64,000 bases of DNA from Acridotheres tristis. Lineage: Eukaryota; Chordata; Aves; Passeriformes; Sturnidae. Made by a program: the position numbers and the translations under genes. The notes beneath the pieces are model-generated. The model was not told where the DNA came from. It ran no database searches and was given only the letters and a program-made list of their open reading frames with translations. Of the stretch, positions 50,901 through 64,000 are shown piece by piece. Position 1 is the first letter of the stretch. Each line of letters starts with the position of its first letter. The stretch spans positions 2,895,034-2,959,033 of the forward strand of contig CM072888.1 of assembly GCA_037013685.1 (NCBI GenBank), read 5' to 3'.

Positions 50901-53900
50901 GGTTAGAATTAAGTGTTGGCAGCTCAGCCTCGCTGCTGGAGCTGCAGTGGTCCTTAAAGGCTTTCTAATCCTTCACGTTAGCTGCTGCCTGTCAAACACG
51001 GAGCTTGGACCTTGCCTTTGGTGTGGACATGGTCCCAGAGCCAGAAACTCTGCTGTAAGTGTTCTGTCACTTGACTTCTGGCACCGAGACATTTGCAAGC
51101 TGTGAAATTGTGTGTAGGTGTTTGCAGAGACTTGGGAAGAAAATACATTTAGTTCTGGCTCTAAAGAGCCACAAAATTACACAGATCTAGACTTCTGCTA
51201 GGCTGATTATGGGGAACTCTTTGGAAAGGATTTCTTGACACTGACCTCTGAGATCAGAGATTGAAGGGGAGAAGGAAATTAATTCCTGGAGGCAGAGGAT
51301 CTTTGCCATAATTACTTCATTGTTTATTGGCCTTTTAACAGTACATTGAGAGTGGTGGTTGTCTTGTACCAAGTCAAAACGCTGCCTGCTGGTAGCAGAG
51401 TGACAAATCAAGGAAGAAGTGGAAATAATCTATCACACAGTGAAAGAATAAAAGTCTTCCTCAAGGTTTTAAAGAGCCGTGAAGCTTGGATGGAGTGGTT
51501 TTTAGATAGGGAATGAGTCTGTGATATAGCTGAATTTCACACCTCCTTACAGGGTCTTGGGTATTACAAGTGTGGTTTTATAAATACCTTTTATCAATGA
51601 CTTCGGTGACAGGTAACTTCCCATGAAATCTCCTGCTGTGTCTCCAGCAGGAAGATAATCTGCATTTACAACTCATGTTCCCAAGTTCTGGAGCAAATCC
51701 TTTTTGTGAAGGAAATGTCTTCCTTTAACCATAGCAATAGAAGCTGTTGCAGTTTGCTGTTATGACAGCATGTCCAGAGCTATTTTTGAGAACTCTCAAG
51801 GAATTAATTGCTTGAAATATTATCTGAAACCCCTCCACCTTACCAAGTTTTTCTTACTTGTCAGACACCAGGTGCTAGAATGTGTTTGTTCCTGAGTTAT
51901 CAGGGTTTGAGGGGCTTTTGTTGTTGATGTTCTCTTTTATCATAAATTACATAATGATGACCAGACATAGACACAAATAAATAACAACAACAAGAAAAAA
52001 AGCAGTGATATAATCACAGCTATTCCTCTGTTTATCATAGGAGAATCATCAGCCAGGGGAAGAAGACAAGCAATCAAGTGTGTACCACTGAGCTCTGGAT
52101 AACTAGAAGCAATTTCTGATCAGACTAAGCCTTTGCTTCACATCAGTGCATCTCTAAATAAAATAAGAAACAACCCCATGGCACTGTGTTTATAAAAATA
52201 CAAATATGGAGGGGGGAAAAATAAGCAACCCGAGAGCATTATCCTGCAGTTGCATGCAGTGATGTGAACAGAAGCTTAACAGTTTAATTAAGCTTGTTCT
52301 GGGCTCTCTTGATTGTCAGGAGCATTGAAGAAGGGCTCCCATAACTTGCTATTGGGGCCAGCTGGAAAATGTTCAAGAGAAGTTTAGCTTCTGGCATAGG
52401 ACTCTGATGAATCTCTTCAAACATCTGCAACAGCACACCAGGAGCAATGCCTGCTGAAGAGGAAATGTAAGATGGCTGGAAATTCCTCCATCACTGGAAG
52501 TTGGCAGTGAGAGGAGAGTTGCCAGGGAAGTAACACTTCCCTCAGAATTGGCAGGATCAGGACACAGGGAGGTGACACTGATGACACTGTCTTGGGCAGC
52601 TCTGGTGTTCCCAGGTGAGGCAGCTATGTCCTGTAAGATTTTGGAGGAGAAATGAAGGAGCAGGAAGAGGATAAACTTCATTCTCCTGTGTTAAAGTGGC
52701 AGCTGGAGAACAAATCTAGTGGAGCATCCTGCATGAGCACTCATTGTAAAGAATAGCACAAGTTTTTTAAGGAATGATGCATGTGGAATGCCTCCACTGA
52801 TCTAAAGCCTTGAATGGTTTGCAGCCAGAACTTCATAAAACATGCACTTGTGCAAGTAAAAATTTGCCTGGCAATAAATGGCTGTACTAATTGGGTTTTG
52901 AGAGGGACTGTCAACCTTTTCACCTGATTGGAAAGTACTGAGGATCTGCATCCCCAGCTTCATGCTGTTGTAAACTCCACTTGTGTTTAAATGAACTGAT
53001 GTGGCAGAGTAGAGAAACAAGGGAGAGAATGTTGCCAAGCTATTTGGCAAAAAATTTGTCTTCTTGAAACTAGCAAGAGAATTTCTTAGTGTAGACACTT
53101 CATTCTCAACACCACCATCCTCTGTGCTGTGCTTCCCCTTGGTGTGGTGCTCAAGAAAGGAAGAAAGAAGTGAATAGAACAAGGCTCCAGTTAACATCTA
53201 CAGTGTGACACAGAACAGGTGACTTGTGTGTCTTGTTATAGGAGGGGAGGGTTGTGGAGGTCAAACTCCATAAAGGTTGTTGGAAATCAAGCAGCTTTGG
53301 CAGGAGCAGGGGAGAAAAGGATGTAATTCTTTTTGTAATTGCCTGTTCATGTTATTCCTCTCCAGTGTCTGTGTGGTGGTGCTGGGCTCTGCTGGCTCCT
53401 TTTACCTTGGGTTGAGGAGAGATAGAGTGCCCAAAGCAGCTGCTCTGGCACTCCTCAGTGTCTTCCTGACAGAGACAGCAAAGATGTGGCTCTAAGAATT
53501 GTCCAGTGCCAGCTGGTTGGAAAAGGTAACTAACCATTTTTACAAATTCTGAGGTGCTGGAGCCATTAAGAGAGATCCTTACAAATTACTGTAAGCGTTG
53601 TAATTTTATGCAAGGGAATGTTTCAGTGATTTTTGTGTGGTTGTGGTTTGGGGTTTTTTGTTCTTCATTATTCTTTAGGGTTAGAACTGACTCTGGGTAA
53701 CCTAAAAGATTAGGCACTTTGTTTTGTTAAGATGAAAGGATCAGGTAAGGATCAGGTGGAAAAGCTTTGGGGCATCCAGCATGTAAACTACACATTTCCC
53801 AGGATTCCAGGTGGGAGCTGAAAAATCTTAACTCGAAACCATAATTATTCTAATTATTTAAAAAAAAAATATTGCCAGAACACAATTGATTGTGTCCTGC

Positions 53901-56900
53901 AATCTGAAAGTCACAATGGAACCCAAACTGTCATTAATGCCTTAGAGTACAGAGTCAAAACATTACATCCTAGTGTTTCCAGAGGTATAAGTTCAGGTTC
54001 TCCCAGCAATTCCAACCTCCTTGCTAGAGAGCAAGCCTGGAATTCAGCCAGCATTAACCCACCCCAGGCTCAGTCTGAGACTTCCAAACTTTGGGGTCTT
54101 GGTGCAGCTGGACTGCCAGGACTCCTGGACTTGTGAGGTTTAGAAAGCCCATAAAGGCTGACCTGCTCTGTGGTGCAGGAGTCCTTGTTTGATATGAGGG
54201 ATTCCTGGTATGATCCAGTACACTGAAATTGAGAAAACAAATCAAACAAATACCCAAAAAAAGGTCATGCTTTCCCTTCTCCCTACCGGTTTTTCCCATT
54301 TCACAAATATAAATGCAACCATTACAATTCCATTAAAAACCAATAGGCCATCTGATGATGTATCCTTACTCCAAGAGGAATTCAAGCCCAGTGCTCCCTG
54401 GGAAGGTGAAGGAAGCTGGTGTGGCATGGGGGAAATGTGTCCTGTCTCTGATGGTGATGGCTCCTTTAGCATGGTGACCTTTCCCAGGCAAGAATAGCTG
54501 CAAGTGCCCTGAAGCAGAGGGAACATTTCTGGATCTGCATAAATGCACCATAACAACAGCCAGTGCCCCTAGCCATGAGATTTGATAGACATTGGAATTT
54601 AATCTGAACTAGTGCACTGTGTCTGGAGATAATACTCCTTTTGCATAGGCACAGTCTTACTGCTTGCCACAAAATATCATCTTGCTTATCAAGTGCTTTT
54701 AGTGTCCTTCAAATGTAGAAACAGGGCAAGAGTCACCTTCCCATGCAAATAACTATTCTGGTTGCTGTAAAGTCAAGTGTAGGGAGAAATAAGGACAACT
54801 GCAGTTTTATGTCATTAGGAAAAAACCCAGCTCCAGGCATGTTTAATCTCTTGCAAAGTGGACACATCTGGTCTGCTAGAAAAACTTAAACATGTCAAAT
54901 TCTTATTAGTGTAATACTTGTGATGTTTCTGGGTGCCTTTCAGACCCATCATCCAGGTACTTCAGCATATGCTTCATTTTAAATATAGGAGTATCATTGG
55001 TTTCAACAGCATTACTGAAGTGCTTCACGTTATGGACATGCTGAAGCACCTCACCAAATTGGAGTGGGAAATACTGATCAGAGAGGTATGAGATTGTCTG
55101 AGGAGACATATCTTAGACTGACAGCAACTGTGTTTTACTTGTCCCCAATTTCCATAGCAGATTTCCTGTGGCAAGGTCATGTTACAAGTCAAATATATTC
55201 TGCTGATGAGTTGTAGCCTAACAATTATCCACTGCCCCAAGAGCAGAAATGCTCCCCGTGTGTTGGTAAGGGACTGTAATCCTAAAGCATGATCAGCACG
55301 GTGGCTCCTGACTGTCCTCTCCATTGCCAGCCTTGTGTGGATGTAATTGAATTAAGGCAATGTAGATGTGCTGAAGCCATTGGTGCTGCAGTGATTAGCC
55401 CCTGCTCCTCTTACAGTCAGGAGTAAGAAATGTTTACAAATGTCCTTGAGGTAAAAGGACCCCTAAGTAATTACTGTAATTGTGCAAGAATTGCTTCTAA
55501 TTGCTGCACTTGGCAGAAAGGCCTTTCAGAGGGAAGCTGTGCAGCCAATTGAATTGGTGCCTGCTCGGATCCCTGGGAGATTAGGGGCAGAGGAGCAGCC
55601 TGTTAGCATTTCATTAGCCACAGCCCGGGCTGCAGGACTCACATCAGGGATGGTCTGGGCAGGGCACACCTTCAGGTGCTTAGGAATAACTAATAATCAT
55701 CTCTTCTGCTTATTTTTTTCCTTCTTTACTGTCTTTCAAACAAAATGTTGCCATCATAGTCAGATTTCCATACATTAAACCCTTCAGTTAATAACAGTAT
55801 ATGTGCATCAGCAGCGTAATTTTCAGTGTATTTTTCTAATCAATTTTATTATAAATAAGGAAAAAACTCAAACCCAACATCTTCAGTTTATATCCGGACT
55901 TTATCTTTTTTTTTTTTCCTCTTTCTGTCAAAACAGACAAAATTCTGCTGGTTAGTGGCAGTTTCTATGTGAAATATTTCTTCTGCACTGTTGAGCTCCA
56001 GTTTGTTTGCCCAGGTTTTCCATAAGCTCTGCTATCTGTCAGAGGCAGACTTAAGCTGTTCCCAACTTAATGGAAGTGGAACATCTCTTTTACCAACCCA
56101 TGAATTCATATATCTGTAACAGAGAGGAAAAGAGGAAGTCAGAACATCAGGAACATGATCTCACTGAAGAACCAGAAATAACTCAGAAATGGAGCCACTG
56201 GTTTAGAAAGCAAATAAATGTATGTATTCCATTTAATCATTTAATAAATCCTGAAGATCCATCAGTCTTATAAAGCAAAATGAAAGCAAGCAAAAAATTA
56301 AATATTTGACTTAATTGCCAGAACTAGAACTGCAAGTTTTGCTCTTTTGCCTGTGTTTAAGCATTTCCTAAATGTTCAGTTTTAGCTTGGACAGAGCCAT
56401 GGACATCCAGCACTTTCTATTTACTTGATGTTATTATTTACTCAGGAAATGTTCTGAGATTTGAGGTTTTAAATTTTAGGCTTCTGTTCTTCTAAAAGCC
56501 AAGACATTTGGGAGGTCCAAATAGAATCAGTACTTTTTCAGGGTTTTTGCAGAAGAAAGAATCTATTTAAGCCAAAATCTGAATTTAAATTCATATTTCC
56601 TTTTGAAGAATTAATTAAAATTAATTCCTTTTCTTTCTGCAAAGCAGCATGTGCATAAAATATTTTTAATTTTTACCATCTTTGTCATCCTGAATAATTC
56701 TTAGTGCACTTGTGGCATCAAGATGGAAAGGCTAATGATATTGCCGAGGCTACAGCTGTGGGCTTCTCTCTCTTTTTTCTTGATCTAGAAAGAAGTATTG
56801 AGTGCATTCAGTACTCTGTCATTTTGTCTGACCTGTCACCCTGTGAGATTCATTCAAATAGATCACATTTATCACTGGTCACCACAGGCATCAGCCTCTG

Positions 56901-57932
56901 TTGTAGTGCCACTGCAAGGGACAGGATCAGAAACCAGCAATTAGGGAAGGGTTAAAGAGACCTCAGGATCCTGGTGAAGGTGACAGGAAAATGAATTTCT
57001 TTTTTCAGTTCTGGTTTTGTCTGCTGAAATCTTCAGGAAATGTTCAAAATGTTATCTCAGCAATTTACACTTGTTTTTAATGTGATTTATCATTACCCAT
57101 TTAAAGCAGAGCTCCTGCTGTTCACTTTATAGTTTTGTTTTTCGTTGTTTTGCTGAGATATGACATTAATTTGCCTTCACATCTTTTATTCATTTCAGCT
57201 ATGCAAAAATTCCCTAATATGTATTACCACATGGACTCTGGAAAACAGAACATACGATTTTAGTCAAGATTGGAGAAATACATGCACATATATTCTGAAG
57301 AAACATAGAATTCTCTCTTGGAAGAGGCTGTGAAAATATTTGTGTTTGTAAGAGAACTATAAACCCTCTTACTGAAGGCACCCAGTCCATTTCTGTAATT
57401 ATCCCAGTGGTATTAAACAAGCCCAGAGCAGCAGGCAGAAGTGCAGTTTATTTACTGTTTCTTGCACTGAGCTTGTACACGTGTGATAATTTTGTTTTAC
57501 ACTTTCCCAAGCCAATAGAAAAGAGTTGAGCACAACCTTTTTCAAGACTTTTTGTGCCATTCTATTTTCATTAGCTTCAGAAGAAAGATGAGATTGCAGT
57601 GGCTCACAAATATTTGCTTGTTAGGAAAAACAGTTGAGGTGTCAAGGTTTGTGGCAGGTGTAAATTGAGTGATTCCATATGGTCTTAAAAATTACTCAAC
57701 CTCAGTATCAAATCCCATGTTAAAAGATTCAGAAAAATGCAGAACAATCTAATTTAGCATCTATCACTTTAGGAACCTCTCTGCCTTTTCACAAAGATGG
57801 ATGAACAGAGGAACCATGGCAGATGTGTCATATCCATGTGACTTTCTCTGGAAAGCTATTAAACTCCTGGAAATCATCCTAGAGCCTCTCATTACTCAAA
57901 AAGCAGAATGTCTGTGAGATAGGAGAGACTTC
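44942..57932. other. Unannotated non-coding DNA with one GC-richer patch
   Basis: No gene is supported. At 46080-46430 the sequence is GC-richer with about ten CpG, and frames of 75-167 codons overlap on both strands; the 167-codon minus frame (46098-46601) is the longest in the window and is unrecognised. T runs lie at 47636-47646 and 55906-55917. A 12-base palindrome AGTTGATCAACT lies at 47682-47693. A 102-codon minus frame at 52373-52681 begins with a hydrophobic, signal-peptide-like stretch (MKFILFLLLHF) but matches nothing known. Octamer-like ATGCAAAT words occur near 50520 and 54743. Confidence 0.6.
55906..55917 (+). repeat. Poly(T) run of 12
   Basis: This is a homopolymer run of 12 T in AT-rich non-coding DNA with no associated element. 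A similar 12-T run lies at 58954-58965. Confidence 0.85.
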
Positions 57933-57963
57933 AGACCCTGGAAGAGTGCTTCTTCCAGGGTTT
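57933..57963. repeat. Inverted repeat, 14-bp stem, 3-base loop
   Basis: AGACCCTGGAAGAG at 57933-57946 pairs with TTCTTCCAGGGTTT at 57950-57963. The central eleven pairs (57935-57945 with 57951-57961) are all Watson-Crick, and two of the outer or inner pairs are G:T. The loop is only three bases, so this is almost a perfect palindrome that would fold tightly in RNA. No neighbouring gene or histone-type downstream element was found. Confidence 0.85.
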
Positions 57964-60900
57964 AGTTCTCCTCTGGAATTGGCAATTGTCCAAACTAAAT
58001 TAGCTTAATTAGTATTAAATCTGCTTCATTCAGAATCAGTACTGCTAAAGACAATGGTACCATTTCTTCATTTCAAGAAATAACAATGATGGCTGAGTCC
58101 CATGTGCCAGCTCTGTCCCATCCATGCTATTGAGGGATTCCTGCCCTGCCCACCCCTGCCAGCAGCACTGAGCTTAGCTGAAAGTGCTGGTTTTATTTTC
58201 TTATTTAGCAATTAGGAATCCTGTGTCCTTCTATGAACATATCCAGAACAGAGCCATAATGCAGTCTGTAAATCAAATTGTTACTGTTTTCAGGGTGTGA
58301 TTGTATGAAATCACTGCCTTTTATGGGTTATATTTAAAATCATGACCAAATCCTTTTCATGAAATTTGCTATTTCCCAGTCAATTAAGAAGCTTTAGTTG
58401 TGGGTTCTAATTTTGCTCTGTAAAAAGTGGAGCAGGATGTTGCAGTGTGCAGAGAACACACCAATGCCCCACTGGCCTGGCCAGTGCAATGCAGTGCTTC
58501 CCTCAGCAGTGAGAGAGGAAAATCAGCCATTTTTACTTCATGCTTTGTTTTATCTAACACCTTTGCTTGATAATTATTCCTCCAAAATACAAATTGATGA
58601 GAACATTGCCAAGCAGTAGAAGAAAATTATTTGATTTTTAGCATAAAATATATTTTAATCGAAGTTTATCAGGCTTTTTTGGTAAGTAATGATGTTAAAT
58701 TTGGTCAGGTTGTTGCTAAAAGCCTAATTCTTCACAGTCAGCACCTGGCTTTTGTTAATACTGAGAAAGATTAGAAACTCTGAAATGGAAGTCTTAACAA
58801 AAAAGTGATGCTAAAAAAACCAACACATCAAAACATTCCAGATGTCAAATTTCACGCTTCCACAGAGAATCTTGGATCTTGGCTTATGGTCTTGGGTCTG
58901 TAGTTTTTTAATTAGACTTTGAGTTCTAATAAGATGAAGATATGTTTTCCTAATTTTTTTTTTTTCTTCAACAGAAATTAGTTTTCAGGCCATTAGCATA
59001 TTTATATAAGGAATATTGAGAGCGACCCTTAGTTAAAAATTCACAGTAAATTAACTTTTCCCTTAATATAAACGATATTTTAGAGCCACTTTAATTATCC
59101 ATAATAGAACACAACATTAGTCTGACAGAAGTTCTCACAGGAAAAATATGATGTATTTATATCAATAAATTCAGCTGTGTCAGTTTGATTTGAAAGGAAC
59201 ACTTAAGCCTAGAATTCCCTTCACCCAAAGTTTGAGCATTTAAGTCACATCAGGGGAATGGAAGAATATTAAACAAAAGTAGAATATCTTTTCCCTGTAT
59301 AGGCAGGTTTTGAGACTTTATAAATGTTTCCAATATCTTCATGGTTAGATACATAAAACTTTATTTTAATTAGGTTGGCATATGTTAAGATGCATTAGGA
59401 AACAAATAGAACCCATGTATATTTTGAATAGCTGTTCTGCAAGCACAGGGATAATAATTTGGAAAAATAATTTATTTCAACTACAAATGGTACATCATAA
59501 TGTCAGAGAAATGAATACAAATGCTGACGTTTCCAAGAATTAAGGAGGATTTTAGCTTCAGCTCTCCATCTCTTTCCCCACTAACCAAAATGAATATGTA
59601 ATGCCTCAAATAAAGTAGTTTCATATTGTAATCTTTGATACCAGCATGATTAAGAAAAGCATTAAGAAAGGTTGATTTGTACACACTGCTGAAAAATCAG
59701 TACTGCCTGGGAGAATGATGAGCAGTGGAAGCTGCTGTTAAAATAGAAATAATTGCTGATACATCTATATATATGTTTTAGCAGTATTTTTAATTTGGAG
59801 GTTTTTATCTCATTGCACACCATAAAAATTCCAGACGGAATGAGCATTAGGAAAATTTTAGAAGACTAACCATTGAGAACAGTCATAGCTGGACCTAAGT
59901 TGGAAATATTTTTTGTATAAAAAAAGTCATTTCATATTCAGCCCTTTGCCTGCTGACCTAAATTCTTGCTCAGGTGGAGTTGTGATGGGACAAAGAAGCA
60001 TTCCATGTTCCTTGGGTGTGTACTGGAGCAGGACCATAAGCTGGAGGAAGTTACTGGGTTCAGACTTGTGTTATCTGGGCTGCTGAAAGACTTGGCAAGC
60101 TGTTTAATCTTGGAATGGAACATGTTAGGGATTGTGTTTCCATGTATACTAATACAGGGATTAAATGCTACATGAGTCTCTGCTAAGGCCCAGGCACATC
60201 AACTTGTTTGATCTCTGCAGGAAGAAGGAATAACAAGTGGAGCTGCAGGAATTCAAGGTGACAGAAAAGCATTTGGGAGGCATTTAAATTAGTCAGCCTG
60301 GCTGTGTGTAAATAATTTCTTTACTTAACAGGTGGATTTCATATCTGCACTTATAGCAAAAAAGGACAAGAAATTATTTTCCCAGGTAATATTTATTTTT
60401 GGAGGCATTAAAAGTTTCTCAGTTTGTCTGAGGATGAAATGAAGCTTTTCTGAAGTTGATCTCCTAATAATATGGACACTGAGTTTACCTGAAGTTTGGT
60501 TCCTGAACCCTAACAGTTGCCCTGTCCTGAGCAGGGATGAACAAGTAACTAGAGGAGAGGAAGGACAGGAGGTGGGTAGTAAGAACTGGATCAGCATTTA
60601 GGGTGAAAATGCAAAAAGTCACATTTCAACTGAAGAAAATCTTTATGGAAAAGATGAATTTGAGAAAGTGTTTTAAACATGCTTTGGATGATAAAAGCAC
60701 AAATGAAGTAAACAAAAAAGTTTCAAAATACTTGCTGCATGGTGAAAAACACTCATTCTTTAAATCAGAAAAGCTAAGTTTTTGCTTGACAAACTGAAAT
60801 AGGATGGCAGTGCCACTGCACTGTTATCTTTAAGGCCAGCTTGTTTAAGAAATATGAAACTTGGGCTCAATTTCTCCATCAGCCTGAGGGCATTTGAGTC

Positions 60901-63900
60901 CTGCCCAGGAACTTTCTCAAATCATGATGAAGTATCTCATTTAAAAAATTCGTATTTTTCTATGAAACATTACTTATCAGCCTTTTTCTCATTGTGGAAC
61001 ATAATGCAAGGAATCTATAATTTTTTTTCTGGTTCACGGAGTTTGCCATCTTCTTTTTCCAGGAGAAATCAGCATATTTTAATATTAAACAAAAATCTTG
61101 ACTTAATAATTTCCCTGTGTATTAAGCTCATTAAGAAGTATCAGGCTCTCCAATCCATTAATTTAATATGAGTAGTGTCGCCTGCAGTAATGCTGCTGAA
61201 TTTATTGCCCAAAGATAACATTTGGATAACGAGACCATTCCTTTACAAATGACTTCTGAAAAAAAAATCTCTGCCCTTATAGAACCTAATTTAATTAATC
61301 TTCTAGATGAAGGCAGTAGTCAGTAGAAAGAATTTGATGTTTAGCTCCACTCTTATGAATATGAATATTTAATAAAATGATTCTTCGGTTCATGAATACT
61401 ATAAATGAGCATTCAGAGCTCCAGCCCTAAAAGTTACCAGCAGTTATTTCTGTTCCTGTGTTCTTGTAAACAAAGACTCTCGCTTTCCCACATTTGATTT
61501 ATACAAAATTTTAACAACACAGTTATGGTGGAACTCTTGTTTAAGGGAGGAAAGCATTAATGAGTGTGGACCATGCCTGCCCTGAGCTGCACTTGCAGAA
61601 CTCCACTGTGTGTCTGCATGTATGATTTGAGAATTAGCATTAACAGCACCTGACATTCGAAATTGTGTAATTATGCTAAGATACATAAATAGAAGTACAG
61701 CTTTTAGGTTCCTGTGTGAACAGAATCTAATTTCACTATAAAAACCATGGAAAAAAACCTTTTTCTTTAAAAGACCAGAATGAACCAACCTTTATCTTTT
61801 CGCTCATGCTGCATTAACACGAGCAAATCATTAAATCTGTCTCCCACATTTCACCCCTTCAGGGGCTCCCTTATGACACACTGAATTCCTAAGTCTCATT
61901 ATATCCAGCACTGAGACAGCTTCAGCTCCCATGGGGGGCTGTACACTGGAGCTGGACCCAGCCTCTGCCCACACAAACAATTTGCCATTTCTGTGTGAGA
62001 TTTATACCTTGGGATCTTGCAAGAATTACAGAAATATGTTCTCAAACAATGTGATGTTTGTGCTTTGGGGAAATTTTAATTTTTTGGAAAAAATAAATTT
62101 ATTCTGTTCAAAACACATTCATAAATACCAGAAAGAGATGGGGCATTCATGTGACCCTCAAAAAGGGCAACATCCTTCAAGCAAGATTTCATTAACTTTT
62201 TGAGACTTAATTCAGTGTTTCCTGGAAATGTAAAGAGGTCAAGTATTCATTAACCAGCATTTTCCTCCTTTCACTTGTAAAGTACTTTGTAAAAATATTA
62301 AATCAAACCAGGTATTTTGTGTGCAAGTCCCCTCAAAAGGCACGAAGATATCTAAAGCTGGATCTGAAATGGTTCTCGTAAGGAAAGGAAAAAAAAATAG
62401 CTGAGAGAGTTTTCACTCAAATTTCAATGTTCACTACAGTTTTATGTTGTCAAAGAACAGCTTTTACTTCAAAAGTGCACATTTTCCTTCAAGAGGGATC
62501 CACTTTGTTGTGCTTTGGTTGTACAAGAGTTGTACAGGTAACTGCGAGTCTGCTATGGGCTGATCTCCACCTGCTTCCACGTGCTGTTGAATTCCAGGGG
62601 ATTTGGCTGAATATTTTTATTTTCTGGAATCATTCAGGTAAGTCACGTTTTAGATGAATTTTTGTTCTTTAGACTTGGTTGTTGCAGTGTGAATGAACAA
62701 AGGGAATTCACTTGCTCTCTTTGCTAATTGTATAGCAGCAAATGGTTCCAAAGGCATTACAATCACTCCCTTAGTAACACTGGAGTAGGAATAAAGGGAG
62801 GAAATTGTCACTGGGGTAGAATGACAGATACAGCACTGAGCAACTGTTCCTAAGCCTCTGGAGGTAATTGCTTCAAGCTCAATGAAGTACATATCCTCCT
62901 CAGTGTTGCAGCAATATCTTAGATGATTTTGTGCTTTGTTATGGATTTAATTTCCACACCCACACCCCAGAAATGCTGTATAGTGTTGTGGCTACATATA
63001 GAATAACAGGGTATTTTTAGAGTAAAATGTATGTTGATCTGCATCATTTAAACAATTGATTATTGGAGGAGACAGTGCCAGTTTTTGCATTAGCCTCTTT
63101 ACATATGAGAATTCTGTGGAACGTGGCAAATTAGTAATTTGTGCCAGCAGACCTGTAACTGAGCTCTAACATTTCTAGAAGGATGTAAGTTTAAATGTTG
63201 TGTCTTCTAGAAACACACTTCTGCTCTTGTTACCATGACTGAGCTAGATGCAGCTTGTGAAGGAAAGATGGAGAAAGGGAGAGTCTGAGTTTCAGATGAA
63301 ATATAGGGCTGAAAACCAGTCCTAGCTCTGTTTTCAAAATCGTATATCCTGTTACAGTGTCATATCAGAGAATGTTTGTACTAAGTGTGGGTTTCATTCC
63401 TCAGTTATCTATTTCAGTGAAGATTTCCCCAAGCCTGATGAGGGTGAGTTGCAGTAGGTGATGTTTAAATGCTGTTGTACCTGCAGGGAATGGGACACTT
63501 CTCTTCTCCTGCTGTGCCCTGCACAGGGCAGGCTGTATCTTGCACTTGGATATGCTGGAAGACAGAACCCTTGTGCTGTGGGTGTAGCAGATATAATCGT
63601 ATTTCTGTGTTGCTGATTAATACAAAAAATGTGAGGCCTGACCTAGAACAATACTGCAGCTTAATTCTGTGTTTGTAGAGATGATGGTTTTTATGTCCAG
63701 ACTCTGAGGCGTGGTTATTTTCCAGGAGCTAAGAAATAATGAAAAATGATTTTACTGATCTGTTACAGCTGTTACAGCAGTGCAACAGCTGCTGATCCAC
63801 AGTTCAGTGAGAGATGAACAAAACTGGCCTAGTCACCTGCAGAACACAGATAAAAATTAATAGGAAAGTGAGGAGTTAAATAATGAATGAACATGCAAAA

Positions 63901-64000
63901 GTGAGAAGGTGAAAGATGAGCAGCAACACATTCTGGTATTAGAAGTTAAGTTAGAAATTCTAATCAGTCATTAGAATAAAGCGTAAAGCTGGAAGAATTT
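57964..64000. other. Unannotated AT-rich non-coding DNA
   Basis: No gene is supported. Frames of 60-114 codons (for example 60603-60797 plus, Lys-rich; 60854-61171 plus; 61444-61788 minus) are unrecognised. A weak MIR-like stretch lies at 61821-61860, and a frame with splice-like edges at 62538-62637 is listed as a finding. The rest is plain AT-rich DNA up to the window end. Confidence 0.65.
61821..61860 (+). repeat. Possible MIR-like core remnant
   Basis: GAGCAAATCATTAAATCTGT followed by CTCCCACATTTCACC resembles the MIR core words GGGCAAGTCACTTAA, CTCTCTGTGCCTCAGTTTCCCC. Only about 40 bases can be aligned by eye and the head and tail are not visible, so this is much weaker than the copy at 26338-26480. 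Confidence 0.2.

Noticed and set aside
1..64000. Prokaryotic system, CRISPR array, phage or intact retrovirus
   Set aside because: No long ORFs, no regularly spaced repeats, no LTR pairs and no gag/pol/env-like translation in any frame; the base and repeat pattern is that of vertebrate non-coding DNA.

Overview
The window looks like non-coding vertebrate nuclear DNA. It is AT-rich, and stop codons interrupt all six frames: the longest open frame is 167 codons and none encodes a protein or domain I recognise. It has many T/A homopolymer runs, short microsatellites, and only a few old, worn interspersed-repeat remnants. There is no operon structure, no Shine-Dalgarno-plus-ORF pattern, no rRNA, no intact tRNA, no CRISPR array and no phage or plasmid gene. 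No Alu, L1 or other young dispersed repeat is recognisable, and no clear full-length CR1 either. That low repeat load, the ancient MIR-like fragments, and two pieces of a motif I associate with sauropsid genomes point to a bird or other sauropsid. This taxonomic call is inference (about 0.6) and cannot be settled from the window alone.

Layout. 1-12 kb: AT-rich DNA with a polypyrimidine tract and two oppositely oriented pieces of one old repeat (about 2.3 and 5.7 kb). 12-20 kb: a MIR-like fragment (12.08 kb), a 23-T run (12.37 kb) and two related tRNA-like boxes on the minus strand (15.85 and 19.41 kb). 21-27 kb: a pure A/T tract (21.03 kb), small CpG-bearing GC-rich patches (21.77 and 22.5 kb) with one CTCF-like word, and a second, better MIR-like fragment that overlaps a perfect 12-bp inverted repeat (26.34 kb). 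29-32 kb: two fresh-looking local tandem duplications. 37-58 kb: an (AT)n microsatellite and three hairpin-forming inverted repeats (37.07, 44.91 and 57.93 kb), plus a GC-richer patch at 46.1-46.4 kb. 58-64 kb: AT-rich, with nothing specific.

No genes can be shown to work together here. The window is best read as part of a long intron or an intergenic desert. A few ORFs flanked by splice-like signals are listed as weak exon candidates. I did not find convincing evidence of an undescribed biological system; the most checkable signals are the inverted repeats, the old repeat fragments and the local duplications.
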